Source: CALKJU01 sp046349355 (GTDB taxonomy: Bacteria; Pseudomonadota; Alphaproteobacteria; Geminicoccales; Geminicoccaceae). From it: a stretch of DNA of 64,000 bases. Location of the stretch: positions 124,001-188,000 of the forward strand of contig JAXMCM010000021.1 in assembly GCA_046349355.1 (NCBI GenBank), written 5' to 3'. Under the pieces are notes generated by a model. The model saw only the letters and a list, made by a program, of their open reading frames with translations. It had not been told where the DNA came from and ran no database searches. The position numbers were made by a program, and so were the translations under genes. Position 1 is the first letter of the stretch; every line of letters begins with the position of its first letter. Below, piece by piece: positions 27,357 through 37,047 of this stretch.

Positions 27357-28423
27357 GCGGGGCTGCTGCGGCACCGGCGCACGGCCGCTTCGTCGACCAT
27401 CTCCGCGCCGACCTCCGCCGCATCCGGCTGCTGGGCGGGGAGAGCGGCCGTCCCTGGGCCTCGGCCGTCGCCGTGGTGGCGGCGGTCCTGCTGGCGCTGA
27501 GCCTGCACATGCAGGACCCGTGGTGGGCCGGGATCTCGGCCTGGGTGTGCATGCAGCCCTCGGCGCATGCGTCGCTGGTGCGGGCGGCCTGGCGGATGAC
27601 GGCGTCGATCGCCGGCGCCGCCCTCGGCTGCGTCGCGATCGCCCTGCTCGCCGACCAGCACCTCGCCATGCACGTGTTCCTGTTCGTGCTGGGTGTCGTG
27701 GCCCACCGGCAGCAACTCACCAGCCGCTACAGCTACGCCTGGCTGCTGTCGTCGGTGACGGCGCTGATCGTGATCTACTCGGGCCTGGGCAACCCGGCCT
27801 CGACCTTCGAGGTGGCATGGTTCCGCGCCGTCGAGGTGGCCCTTGGGGTCGCGGTTGCCGCCGTCATGGCGGTGCTGCTGCTGCCCGAGCGTTCGGCGCC
27901 ACCGCCCGATCCGGTGCCGCCGCCCGAGGAGGCGCTGCTCCGTTCGTCGCTCACGACCGGCCTCACCCTGTCGGTGCTGCCGGCGCTGTGGTCGACCTTC
28001 GACCTGCCGGCGCTGGCCACGGTGTTCTCGTCGGTCGTCCTGCTGATGCAGCCGGCGCGCGACGCGATGCGCTGGAAGGCGCTGAACCGCTTCCTCGGCT
28101 GCCTGATCGGCGGCGCGCTCGGCATCCTGCTGCTCGGACTCGTCAACGGCGCCTTCGTCCCGTGGCTGCTCGGGTTCCTCCTCGCCCTCGTCGCCGTGGC
28201 CCATGTGCATCTCGGCGGCAGCCCCGTCGCCTACGCCGGAACGCAGGCAGGCTTCGGGCTCATCGTGGCGATGGTGCAGGGGCAGGGGCCGAGCGACACG
28301 ATGGCGCCGGCGCTCGACCGCCTGTTCGGCATCGGCGCCGGCCTGCTGGTGCTCGAGGTGATGTCGGTCCTGGTCGACGAGGCCGCCTGGCTGCTGCGTC
28401 GCGCAAGACTCAGGCGAAGATGA
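27353..28423 (+). CDS. FUSC family inner-membrane permease
   Basis: 356 residues with the FUSC (fusaric acid resistance) layout: two blocks of about five transmembrane helices (roughly 35-190 and 215-345) separated by a short cytoplasmic proline-rich linker, PPPDPVPPPEE. AISAWV-like AGISAWVCMQPS in the first block is typical. It is short compared with AaeB (about 650), lacking the large cytoplasmic domain. Start is GTG overlapping the adaptor stop (GTGA). It would form an efflux unit with the upstream HlyD-type protein and an outer-membrane channel not found here. The 3' end overlaps the convergent RTX-like gene by 14 bases. Confidence 0.85.
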   Translation: MSGAAAAPAHGRFVDHLRADLRRIRLLGGESGRPWASAVAVVAAVLLALSLHMQDPWWAGISAWVCMQPSAHASLVRAAWRMTASIAGAALGCVAIALLADQHLAMHVFLFVLGVVAHRQQLTSRYSYAWLLSSVTALIVIYSGLGNPASTFEVAWFRAVEVALGVAVAAVMAVLLLPERSAPPPDPVPPPEEALLRSSLTTGLTLSVLPALWSTFDLPALATVFSSVVLLMQPARDAMRWKALNRFLGCLIGGALGILLLGLVNGAFVPWLLGFLLALVAVAHVHLGGSPVAYAGTQAGFGLIVAMVQGQGPSDTMAPALDRLFGIGAGLLVLEVMSVLVDEAAWLLRRARLRRR

Positions 28424-29963
28424 AGTCGACGGCCGTCAGGCCGGTCGCGTCGACCACCGTCAGCGTGTCGCCATTGGCCCAGGTGATGACGCTGCTGCCG
28501 CTGCCGTCGTCGATGTCGAGCCCGGCCAGGCCGGTGATGCAGAGGCTCCTCACGTCGATGCGGTCGAGGCCCTGCTGGAAGTCGTTGATGCTGTCGTCGC
28601 CCAGCGCACCCTTTGCGAAGACGAAGCGATCGGCGCCGGCGGTGAACGCCGTCTCCTCGGCCACCCTGCCGGCGTCGCCGTAGAGCGTGTCGTTGCCCGC
28701 TCCGCCGGCGATGGTGTCGTTGCCGGCGACGAAGGCGAGGGCCGGTCCGCCGAGTTGCGGATCAGCGTTGTCGAAGAACGTCTGCTCCGTCTGGATGACG
28801 TCGCCGTAGATCGTGTCGTTTCCCGAACCGCCGAACAGCCTGTCGTCACCGCCGCTGTCGTCCATGGCCTCGCCGGTGTCGCCGGCGATGATGTCGTCCC
28901 CGGCGTTGCCCCGGATCAGGTCGTTTCCGGCCGTGTGGGTGAAGTCACGATTGGTGAGCCAGATGTCGCCGTAGATTGTGTCGTTGCCGTTACCGCCGTC
29001 GATAATGTCCGCGCCGGAGACGAAGAACATTCCCTCGCCGGAGAAGGCCTGGCCGCCGTAGTAGGCATCGCCATAGATCGTGTCGTTCCCGGCATCGCCG
29101 AAGAGCCGATCATTGCCGGCCTGACCGCGCCAGCCGTAGCGTGTGTCGCCGGCGAGGTCGTCGTCGCCGGCTCCGCCGACGATGAGGTCGTTGCCGCAGA
29201 CCACGCCGGTGCCGATGGCGCCGACGGCATCGGCGTCGCCGCGGGCGCCATCGTCGCCCTTGCCGCCATAGAGCCGGTCGTTCCCCGCCCGGGCATTGTC
29301 CACCAGGTTCCCGCCGTCGCCGATGAGAAAGGCGTCACGACCCCGGACAATCATGGTGTCGTTGCCGCCGATGGCGTCGCCCGTCATGGTCCCGTCGCCT
29401 TCGACGCTGACCTCGTCGGCAAGGATGACGACCTTGTCACGACCGCCGCGGGCGAACCCGTCGAGGTCTCCGTCGGCGAAGATCAAGGCGTCATCGGCCG
29501 TGACGATGAACCGGTCGTTGCCGCCGACGGCATGCCCGTCCAGGACCAGCGCATCGCCCCACATCTCGGCTTCCGACCGCATGATGATGGTGTCGTCGCC
29601 GCCGCGGGCGTGGCCGTGCATCTCGAAGGCGTCGCCCCAGATATCGAGGCCGTTGTCCTCGTTGGCCGAGAGCTCGATGTAGTCATCGCCGCCGCGTGCA
29701 TGCCCTTGGATGATCCGGGCGTCGCCGAAGAAGTCGCCGTAGCCGTCGATCCAGAACCGGTCGTTGCCGCCGCGGGCGGTGCCCTCGAGGATGAACGCAT
29801 CGCCATAGATCGAGGGAAAGGACGGCGTCTCGGTGGTGATGGTCAACCGGTCGCTGCCGGCGCGACCCGAGCTCAGGGTTCCATCCGTGTCGCCGTAGAG
29901 GTCCTCGTCGGGATGCAGGGCCGGCGCGTAGGTCTGGTTTCCGGAGCCAAGAACAATCGTCAT
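28410..29963 (-). CDS. RTX-like calcium-binding repeat protein
   Basis: 517 residues, acidic and Gly/Asp-rich, no signal peptide, as expected for a type I secretion substrate. Residues 34-229 hold an unusual tandem repeat of about 26 residues (core ARGGND...GDA). Residues 230-440 hold seven separated GGxGNDTIYGD nonapeptide blocks typical of hemolysin-type calcium-binding repeats. The C-terminus (FAKGALGDDSINDFQQGLDRIDV) resembles the serralysin-type secretion domain, ending in the hydrophobic FIFA expected of such signals. No enzymatic domain is visible, so a structural, adhesive or surface-coat role is likely. The start of a type I secretion ABC transporter lies 33 kb away. Confidence 0.87.
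   Translation of the reverse strand: MTIVLGSGNQTYAPALHPDEDLYGDTDGTLSSGRAGSDRLTITTETPSFPSIYGDAFILEGTARGGNDRFWIDGYGDFFGDARIIQGHARGGDDYIELSANEDNGLDIWGDAFEMHGHARGGDDTIIMRSEAEMWGDALVLDGHAVGGNDRFIVTADDALIFADGDLDGFARGGRDKVVILADEVSVEGDGTMTGDAIGGNDTMIVRGRDAFLIGDGGNLVDNARAGNDRLYGGKGDDGARGDADAVGAIGTGVVCGNDLIVGGAGDDDLAGDTRYGWRGQAGNDRLFGDAGNDTIYGDAYYGGQAFSGEGMFFVSGADIIDGGNGNDTIYGDIWLTNRDFTHTAGNDLIRGNAGDDIIAGDTGEAMDDSGGDDRLFGGSGNDTIYGDVIQTEQTFFDNADPQLGGPALAFVAGNDTIAGGAGNDTLYGDAGRVAEETAFTAGADRFVFAKGALGDDSINDFQQGLDRIDVRSLCITGLAGLDIDDGSGSSVITWANGDTLTVVDATGLTAVDFIFA
29274..29867 (-). repeat. Tandem 26-residue coding repeat in the RTX-like gene
   Basis: Eight copies of an A-R/V/I-G-G-N/D-D element begin at protein residues 33, 63, 89, 119, 145, 171, 197 and 224, spaced 30, 26, 30, 26, 26, 26 and 27. 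Most units continue with hydrophobic strand residues and a second conserved GDA, then a Gly-His, Gly-Phe or Gly-Asp end. The copies are diverged at DNA level, so this is an old amplification. Confidence 0.75.
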
Positions 29964-30117
29964 CTCGAAATCCGATCAAGAATCGACGTTGAATCGATCC
30001 TGTCACCGGTCACCTCGGGCGACAAGTTCCGTGACGCCCCAGCTCACATGGATGTCCCGCCGGACCAGATGGTCACGCCGTTGCCGTCGCCCCCGGGCCG
30101 GGACCCGGCGGGCGGGC

Positions 30118-31425
<1,308 letters not shown>

Positions 31426-31444
31426 CTGACAGGCTCCCGCTGAC

Positions 31445-31463
31445 CCGTCCGCATTTCGGACGG
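31445..31463 (-). promoter_or_regulatory. 5'-leader hairpin of purA
   Basis: Perfect inverted repeat CCGTCCG-catTT-CGGACGG (7-base-pair stem, 5-base loop) lying 20-38 bases upstream of the purA start codon, inside the transcript predicted from the promoter at 31514-31542. No T-run follows, so it is not an intrinsic terminator. It may be a leader structure or a protein-binding site. Confidence 0.4.
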
Positions 31464-31513
31464 CAGGCTCCTACACGCTGGCCCGCCGCGAGGCCAGCCG
31501 CCGCTTCGTCTGA

Positions 31514-31542
31514 ACGATACCGTTAGGGGGTACGAATGTAAA
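31514..31542 (-). promoter_or_regulatory. Candidate sigma70 promoter of purA
   Basis: On the minus strand, TTTACA (31542-31537) and TATCGT (31519-31514) are separated by exactly 17 bases, in one of the few AT-rich patches of the window. Transcription would start near 31507, giving a leader of about 80 bases that contains the hairpin at 31445-31463. The rest of the 224-base divergent region also has to drive the galactose-oxidase-like gene; TTGCGA (31546-31551) with TATGTG 16 bases on is a weaker rightward candidate. Confidence 0.5.
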
Positions 31543-31649
31543 CTATTGCGAGATACACGCATATTCGTATGTGCCGTATATTCTATTTCAACGGGTCCCG
31601 CCGAGCTCTAGGCTACGGTTGAATTGGTGTGATGTGGTGGGGTCGATTG

Positions 31650-33590
31650 ATGCGCTTCTTCATTGTCGGGTTGCTCGTCGCGTTGGGCCTGTCGGGCGTC
31701 GCCGGCGAACTCCGAGCCGCTCCGGTCCCGGCCGATCAGCTCATCATCGTGTCGCGGCTGAGCGGCCGCTGCGTCGTGCCGGAAGGCGGAGCGACCGCGG
31801 TCGGCGCCAAACTGGTCCAGCGCGTCTGCACGGGCGCCGCTGCCGAGCAGTGGAAGCTGGTGCCGGTGGTCAACGGCTACCGCATCGTCTCGCAGGCGAC
31901 CGGATTTTGCGTCGCCGTGAACGGCGACCCGAAGACCCAGAACGCCGCTCTCGTCCAGGCCAGCTGCGGCAATGTCGCCGGCGAGACCTGGCGTGTCATA
32001 AAGAACGACGAATGGGTCTCGCTGCAACTGCGTCGCAGCGGGTACTGCATGGCGGTTGCCGGCGCGGCCCGTGCCGATAACACCAAGATCATCCAGGGCA
32101 AATGCGGCACCGGGAACGAGCAGCGCTGGTCCCTGTCGACGCAGCCGTTGCCGGCCTCCTGGACCGCGAAGCTGACGCTGAGCACCATCCCTGTCGCGGC
32201 GGCCAACCTGCCCGACGGCCGCGTGCTCGCCTGGTCGGCCTACCGACGCTTCGCCTACGCCGTCGGAACGGGACAGACCTTCACCACGATCATCGATCCG
32301 GTGAGCATGTCAGCGACCGAGACGCTGGTCAGCGAGACCGGGCATGACATGTTCTGCCCGGGAACGGCGCTGCTCGCCGATGGCCGCCTGCTCGTCAACG
32401 GCGGCAGCTCGTCCGAGAAGACCAGCATCTTCGACCCGGCGAGCAACACCTGGTCGGCCGCGTCCGCGATGAACATTCCGCGAGGCTACGAGGCCAACAC
32501 CCTGACGTCGCTCGAAGAGGTGCTGACGCTTGGCGGTTCGTGGAACGGCGGCCTGGGCGGCAAGCACGGCGAGATCTGGACCGATGGGGTCGGCTGGCGG
32601 AAGATGCCGGGCATTCCGGTCGATCCCTTCATCGCACCCGATCCCGGCGGGATCTTTCGCGCGGACAACCATATCTGGCTGGCGGCATGGCGAGACGGCT
32701 GGGTCTTTCAGGCCGGCCCTTCGGCGGCGATGCACTGGATCGACACCAAGGGTTTCGGCAACGTCGTCGATGCCGGTCTCCGTGGCTCCGATCCCTACGC
32801 CATGAACGGCAATGCCATCCTCTTCGACGTCGGCAAGCTGCTGACGATTGGGGGCGCGCCCGCCTACAGCGGCTCGACCGCCAATGCCACCGACACCGCG
32901 TACGTGATCGACTTCAGCGGCGGTCCCGACGTTCCCGTGACCCTGACCCGGCAGCGTTCGATGGCCTTCCCGAGGGCCATGCACAATAGCGTCGTCCTGC
33001 CCACCGGCGATGTCGTCGTGATCGGCGGCATGAACCAGTCGGTGGGCTTCAGCGATCGCGGCTCGGTGCTGATGCCGGAGATCTGGAGTCCGGTGACCGG
33101 CACGTTCACGCGCCTTCCGCCCATGGCCGTGCCGCGGAACTATCACAGCATGGCGCTGCTGCTGCTCGACGGTCGGGTCATGGCCGGAGGCGGCGGTCTT
33201 TGCGGTCTGGACTGCACGGCCAATCATCCGGACATCGAGATCCTGACTCCGCCCTACCTGCTCAACCCCGACGGAACGCCCGCACCGCGGCCCGAACTGC
33301 GCGCGGCACCGCCCTCCGCGGTCCTTGGCGAGACGATCAGCGTGGCGACATCGCCGGACGCGGCGACGTTCGCCCTGGTCCGGATGGCGGCGGCCACGCA
33401 TTCGGTGAACAACGACCAGCGACGCATTCCGCTGGCGGTCAGCGGCGGCTCCGCCAACACCGGCTACAGCCTGACGATTCCCGACGATCCGGGAATCGTT
33501 CTGCCGGGCAACTACATGCTGTTCGCGCTCGATGCTGCCGGGCATCCGAGCGTGGCGCGGGTGATCAACCTCCGCCCGTCCGCCACCTAG
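31650..33590 (+). CDS. Secreted galactose oxidase-like copper-radical oxidase with ricin-type lectin domain
   Basis: 646 residues: signal peptide (1 to about 23, LRA-AP), ricin B-type beta-trefoil 28-165, seven-bladed kelch propeller about 175-540, and the C-terminal DUF1929-like Greek-key domain 545-646. The copper-radical site of fungal galactose oxidase is fully matched: C236 in GHDMFCPG and Y280 in PRGYEAN (the cross-linked Cys-Tyr pair), stacking W298 in GGSWNGG, Y498-H499 in RNYHSMALLLLDGRV, and H584 in THSVNNDQRRIPL. It should oxidise primary alcohols, probably of sugars, to aldehydes with H2O2 release. ATG 31650 was chosen for GGTGGGG seven bases upstream; ATG 31632 is possible. It overlaps the convergent HEAT gene by four bases. 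Confidence 0.9.
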   Translation: MRFFIVGLLVALGLSGVAGELRAAPVPADQLIIVSRLSGRCVVPEGGATAVGAKLVQRVCTGAAAEQWKLVPVVNGYRIVSQATGFCVAVNGDPKTQNAALVQASCGNVAGETWRVIKNDEWVSLQLRRSGYCMAVAGAARADNTKIIQGKCGTGNEQRWSLSTQPLPASWTAKLTLSTIPVAAANLPDGRVLAWSAYRRFAYAVGTGQTFTTIIDPVSMSATETLVSETGHDMFCPGTALLADGRLLVNGGSSSEKTSIFDPASNTWSAASAMNIPRGYEANTLTSLEEVLTLGGSWNGGLGGKHGEIWTDGVGWRKMPGIPVDPFIAPDPGGIFRADNHIWLAAWRDGWVFQAGPSAAMHWIDTKGFGNVVDAGLRGSDPYAMNGNAILFDVGKLLTIGGAPAYSGSTANATDTAYVIDFSGGPDVPVTLTRQRSMAFPRAMHNSVVLPTGDVVVIGGMNQSVGFSDRGSVLMPEIWSPVTGTFTRLPPMAVPRNYHSMALLLLDGRVMAGGGGLCGLDCTANHPDIEILTPPYLLNPDGTPAPRPELRAAPPSAVLGETISVATSPDAATFALVRMAAATHSVNNDQRRIPLAVSGGSANTGYSLTIPDDPGIVLPGNYMLFALDAAGHPSVARVINLRPSAT

Positions 33591-34468
33591 TCGTACGGCG
33601 CGGGCTCGTCCACCACCGGCTTCTGCCGGGCGGCGCTGGCCATCCGCACCAGCGTTGCCCGCAGGTTCGGATCGCGCTCGACCTGGGCCGCGGAGAGCAG
33701 GCGCGGCGCCGCGAGACTGCCCTGGCGCTGCCAGAGGGCCTGGGCGGCGGTCAGGCGCACCGACGCATCGCTGTCGACGAGGCCGCGCTGGCTGATGACG
33801 GCAAGCGCTCCGGGCGTGCCGATCCGCGACAGCGAGGATACCGCGAGCCGCCGCAGCGAGGGATCGTCGGTGCTGCCCAGCGCCTCGCCCAGCGCCGTCA
33901 CCGCCTCGGGCGAGCGCGAGTCGCCCAGCGTGAGCAGGTGCTGCTCCGCCGAAGCGGCGGCCTCCGAGCCGAGCTCGTCGGCGGATTCGCCTGCCAGATC
34001 CCCGGAGGCCGGGGCCGAGGCGACCCTGCGCTGGCGGAGGGCGAGCGTCGGGCCGTCGCGTCCGACCACGACGATCCGCTTCACCCGCCCGGCGCTCATG
34101 GTGTCGTAGTCGAACCCCGGATCGTTCACGCTGGTCCGGGCGATGGCGAAGGTGTTGCCGCCGCAAAGGCGGCGCAACACCTCGGCGACGCTCTGCCGGC
34201 GGATCGAAACCGGTCCGACGCTACCGGGATCGCGCCGGACGATGACCTCGGCGCCGGTGGCATCGCCGATCATGGCGAGGACCGCGCGCAGCGGCGTCGG
34301 TTCCTCGATCCTCACCGTGAGCATGTCGCCGTCGACCTGGATGGTGACGCCGCCGTCGGAGAGATCGGCGGTCTCGCTCACGGTCGAGGCCGATGCCGGC
34401 ACGACGGCAAGGCTGCAGGCGACCCCGACGGCCGCCATCCCCCTGCGCAGTCGACCCGACCGCCGCAT
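33587..34468 (-). CDS. Exported STN-domain/HEAT-repeat protein
   Basis: 293 residues from ATG 34468; upstream in-frame ATGs at 34507 and 34549 add only basic residues. Signal peptide 1-28 (ASA-ST). Residues 34-125 resemble the short secretin/TonB N-terminal (STN) fold: GGVTIQVDGDMLTVRIEEPTPLRAVLAMIGDATGAEV, SIRRQSVAEVLRRLCGGNTFAI. A linker with an RIVVVG strand follows, then three to four HEAT-like repeats (about 185-285: SPEAVTALGEALGSTDDPSLRRLAVSSLSRIG). This suggests a periplasmic protein-interaction module, perhaps of a secretion or pilus system, but no such system is encoded nearby. Function unknown. Confidence 0.78.
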   Translation of the reverse strand: MRRSGRLRRGMAAVGVACSLAVVPASASTVSETADLSDGGVTIQVDGDMLTVRIEEPTPLRAVLAMIGDATGAEVIVRRDPGSVGPVSIRRQSVAEVLRRLCGGNTFAIARTSVNDPGFDYDTMSAGRVKRIVVVGRDGPTLALRQRRVASAPASGDLAGESADELGSEAAASAEQHLLTLGDSRSPEAVTALGEALGSTDDPSLRRLAVSSLSRIGTPGALAVISQRGLVDSDASVRLTAAQALWQRQGSLAAPRLLSAAQVERDPNLRATLVRMASAARQKPVVDEPAPYD

Positions 34469-34676
34469 CGCCCGCGCCGCTCCCCTGCGTCCATCCGTAC
34501 GCCGCATCGGCGCGACACTACGCCAGCCCGCCTGGACGGTGCCATGCATCGTCGGTGGAGCCTGTGCGATACCGCCGGTAATGACGCGCCCCGGTCACAG
34601 CTTGGCGCCGCTTCCTCAGGTGGCGCCGGTGGCCCGTTCGGGTAAAGTTCGCGGTGTCGATCCGGCCGCGAGCTTC

Positions 34677-36719
34677 ATGGCGCAACCGTCCCATCTGGAC
34701 CGTCTCAACCCCGCGCAGCGACGCGCCGCGACGCTCGCCGTCGGACCGGGCGGCGCGCCGCAGGGACCCTTGCTGATCGTCGCCGGCGCCGGCACCGGCA
34801 AGACGACGACGCTGGCGCATCGCGTGGCCCACCTGGTGCTCGAGGGGGCCGATCCGGCGCGCCTGCTGCTGCTGACCTTCACCCGCCGCGCCGCCGAGGA
34901 GATGATCCGCCGGGCGGCCCGGCTCTGCGCCGAGCAGGCCAAGGTCGACGTCGCCGCGAGCGGTCTCGGCTGGGCCGGCACGTTCCACGGCATCGGGGCG
35001 CGGCTGCTGCGGCAGTACGCCGAGCGCATCGGGCTGGAGGCGGGCTTCACCATCCTCGACCGCGGCGACGCCGAGGACCTCATGGACCTCGTCCGCGCCG
35101 AGAGCGGGCTCGCCGCGGGCGACCGGCGCTTTCCGCGCAAGGCCACGGCGCTGGCCATCTGCTCGCGCTGCGTCAACGCCGCCGAGCCGCTCGAGCGGAC
35201 GCTGGCCCGGCATTTTCCCTGGTGTGCGCCCTGGCACGACGAGCTGCGCGCGCTGTTCCGCGCCTACACCGCGGCCAAGCAGGCGCAGGCACTGCTCGAC
35301 TACGACGACCTGCTGCTGTGGTGGGCCGAGATGCTGGCCGACCCGGCGCTCGCCGCCGAGATCGGCGGCCACTTCGACCATGTGCTCGTCGACGAGTACC
35401 AGGACACCAACGTCCTGCAGGCGCAGATCCTGGCGCGGCTGAAGCCGGACGGGCGAGGGCTCGCCGTGGTCGGCGACGACGCCCAGGCGATCTTCGGCTT
35501 CCGTGCGGCCAGCATCCGCAACATCCTCGATTTTCCCAAAGCCTTCGCGCCGCCCCCGGCGGTGGTGTCGCTGGAAGAGAACTACCGCTCGACCCAGCCG
35601 ATCCTCGACCTCGCCAATGCCCTGCTGGCGCAGGCCAGCGAGGGCCTGCGCAAGAAGCTGCACAGCCGCCGGCTGTCGCGGCAGCGGCCGGTGCTGGCCG
35701 TCGTCGCCGACGACGGGGCGCAGGCCGCCTATGTCTGCGAGCAGATCCTGGCGGCGCGCGAGGCCGGCGTGCCGCTACCCGAGCAGGCGGTGCTCGCCCG
35801 CACCGCGTCGCACACGGCCGCCCTCGAGATCGAGCTGGCGCGGCGGAAGATCCCGTTCCGGAAGTTCGGCGGCCTGCGCTTCCTCGAGGCGGCGCACGTC
35901 AAGGACGTGGTGGCGCTGCTGCGCTGGATCGAGAACCCGCGCGACCGGGTCGCGGCCTTTCGCACCCTCAAGCTGCTGCCCGGCGCCGGTCCGGGGTTCG
36001 CCCGCAAGGTGATGGACCGGCTGGCCGAGGCGGGCTTCGCGGTGCGGGCGCTGGACGGGATGCGCGGGCCTGCGGCCGCCGGCGAGCTGTGGCCGGCCCT
36101 GGTGGGTCTGCTGGCCGATCCGGGGGCCTGGTCCGGACGGGTCGAGCGCGTGCGGGCCTTCTACGAGCCGCTGCTGGGCGAGCGCTACGGGCCCGAGCCG
36201 GGCCGGCTGCTCGATCTCGACCAGCTCCAGGCGATCGCCGCGACGCATGCCACGGCGCGTGCCTTCCTCGACGAGCTGGGCCTCGATCCGCCGGCCCGGC
36301 ATGGCGACCTCGCCGGGCCGCCGCATCTCGACGAGGAGTACGTGATCCTGTCGACCATCCACTCGGCCAAGGGCCGCGAGTGGCGGGTGGTGCACGTGCT
36401 CAACCTCATCGACGGCTGGATCCCGTCGGACATGGCCACCGGGCGTCCCGACGAGATCGAGGAGGAACGGCGGCTGCTCTACGTCGCGGTGACGCGGGCC
36501 CGGGACGAGCTGCACCTGATCCAGCCCCTGCGGGTCTGGCTGCGCCCGGAAGGGACGAGCTCGGACCGCTGGGTCGCCGCTGCCCGCTCGCGCTTCCTGC
36601 CGGCGGGGCTGCTGCACCTGCTGGAGGGCCGCAGCTGGCCGCCGCCGAAGCCGGGCGAGGGCGAGCGCAGGGGCCCGCGCGTCGACGTCGCCGCCGCCGT
36701 GCGGGCCCGCTGGGGCTGA
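34677..36719 (+). CDS. UvrD/Rep-type ATP-dependent DNA helicase
   Basis: Superfamily 1A 3'-5' helicase, 680 residues, of the PcrA/Rep kind but distinct from a full-length UvrD (about 720-780). Motifs in order: Q-motif LNPAQRRAA (10-18), Walker A GAGTGKT (37-43), LLTFTRRAAEEM, VDEYQDTN, GDDAQAIFGFRAAS, ENYRST, STIHSAKGREW, YVAVTRARDEL. No nuclease domain. The ATG at 34677 follows about 200 bases after the divergent STN/HEAT gene start; GTG 34656 in frame is an alternative. Probably a second repair helicase; no partner gene nearby. Confidence 0.92.
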   Translation: MAQPSHLDRLNPAQRRAATLAVGPGGAPQGPLLIVAGAGTGKTTTLAHRVAHLVLEGADPARLLLLTFTRRAAEEMIRRAARLCAEQAKVDVAASGLGWAGTFHGIGARLLRQYAERIGLEAGFTILDRGDAEDLMDLVRAESGLAAGDRRFPRKATALAICSRCVNAAEPLERTLARHFPWCAPWHDELRALFRAYTAAKQAQALLDYDDLLLWWAEMLADPALAAEIGGHFDHVLVDEYQDTNVLQAQILARLKPDGRGLAVVGDDAQAIFGFRAASIRNILDFPKAFAPPPAVVSLEENYRSTQPILDLANALLAQASEGLRKKLHSRRLSRQRPVLAVVADDGAQAAYVCEQILAAREAGVPLPEQAVLARTASHTAALEIELARRKIPFRKFGGLRFLEAAHVKDVVALLRWIENPRDRVAAFRTLKLLPGAGPGFARKVMDRLAEAGFAVRALDGMRGPAAAGELWPALVGLLADPGAWSGRVERVRAFYEPLLGERYGPEPGRLLDLDQLQAIAATHATARAFLDELGLDPPARHGDLAGPPHLDEEYVILSTIHSAKGREWRVVHVLNLIDGWIPSDMATGRPDEIEEERRLLYVAVTRARDELHLIQPLRVWLRPEGTSSDRWVAAARSRFLPAGLLHLLEGRSWPPPKPGEGERRGPRVDVAAAVRARWG

Positions 36720-36726
36720 CCGGCCG

Positions 36727-37047
36727 TCAGCCCTTGTTGCGGTTCATGATGAAGCCGACGATCAGCTGCAGGATGATGCCGCCGATGCCGCCGCCGGCGA
36801 CCTGGCCGACGAGCGCACCGAGGTCGAAGCCGCCGCCGGTGGCAGCTGCGGCCGCATCGGCCACGGCCTCGGTGCCACCGCCACCCATCAAGGCGCCCAG
36901 GACTTGTGACAGGATCACGCCGCCGATGGCCCCGGCGACCGAGTTCCCGGCGGTGCCGATACTGGTGCCCTTGGCGGCCGCACCCGAGATGTTGCCGCCG
37001 ATCGCGCCGGCGATCAGCTCCACGATGATCCGTACGATTCCATCCAT
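36727..37047 (-). CDS. Small glycine-rich membrane protein
   Basis: 106 residues, unrecognised family. Three hydrophobic Gly/Ala-rich segments: IIVELIAGAIGGNISGAAAKG (6-26), NSVAGAIGGVILSQVLGALMGGG (34-56), and VAGGGIGGIILQLIVGFIM near the end, finishing in a basic NRNKG. The glycine-zipper pattern suggests an oligomeric membrane insert. Start ATG 37047 has an excellent GGGGAG site eight bases upstream, which supports this start over the longer in-frame reading. It is convergent with the helicase gene, seven bases apart. Confidence 0.72.
   Translation of the reverse strand: MDGIVRIIVELIAGAIGGNISGAAAKGTSIGTAGNSVAGAIGGVILSQVLGALMGGGGTEAVADAAAAATGGGFDLGALVGQVAGGGIGGIILQLIVGFIMNRNKG

Noticed and set aside
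29274..29867. CRISPR-like array in the RTX gene
   Set aside because: The periodicity is of diverged coding repeats in frame, without identical DNA repeats or unique spacers.
29996..30117. Terminator for purA in the GC-rich stretch after its stop
   Set aside because: GCCGGG/CCCGGC arms leave almost no loop and no T-run follows on the minus strand.
31629..31649. Upstream GTG/ATG starts for the galactose-oxidase-like gene
   Set aside because: They add MMWWGRL before a normal signal peptide, and the best ribosome-binding site (GGTGGGG) fits ATG 31650.
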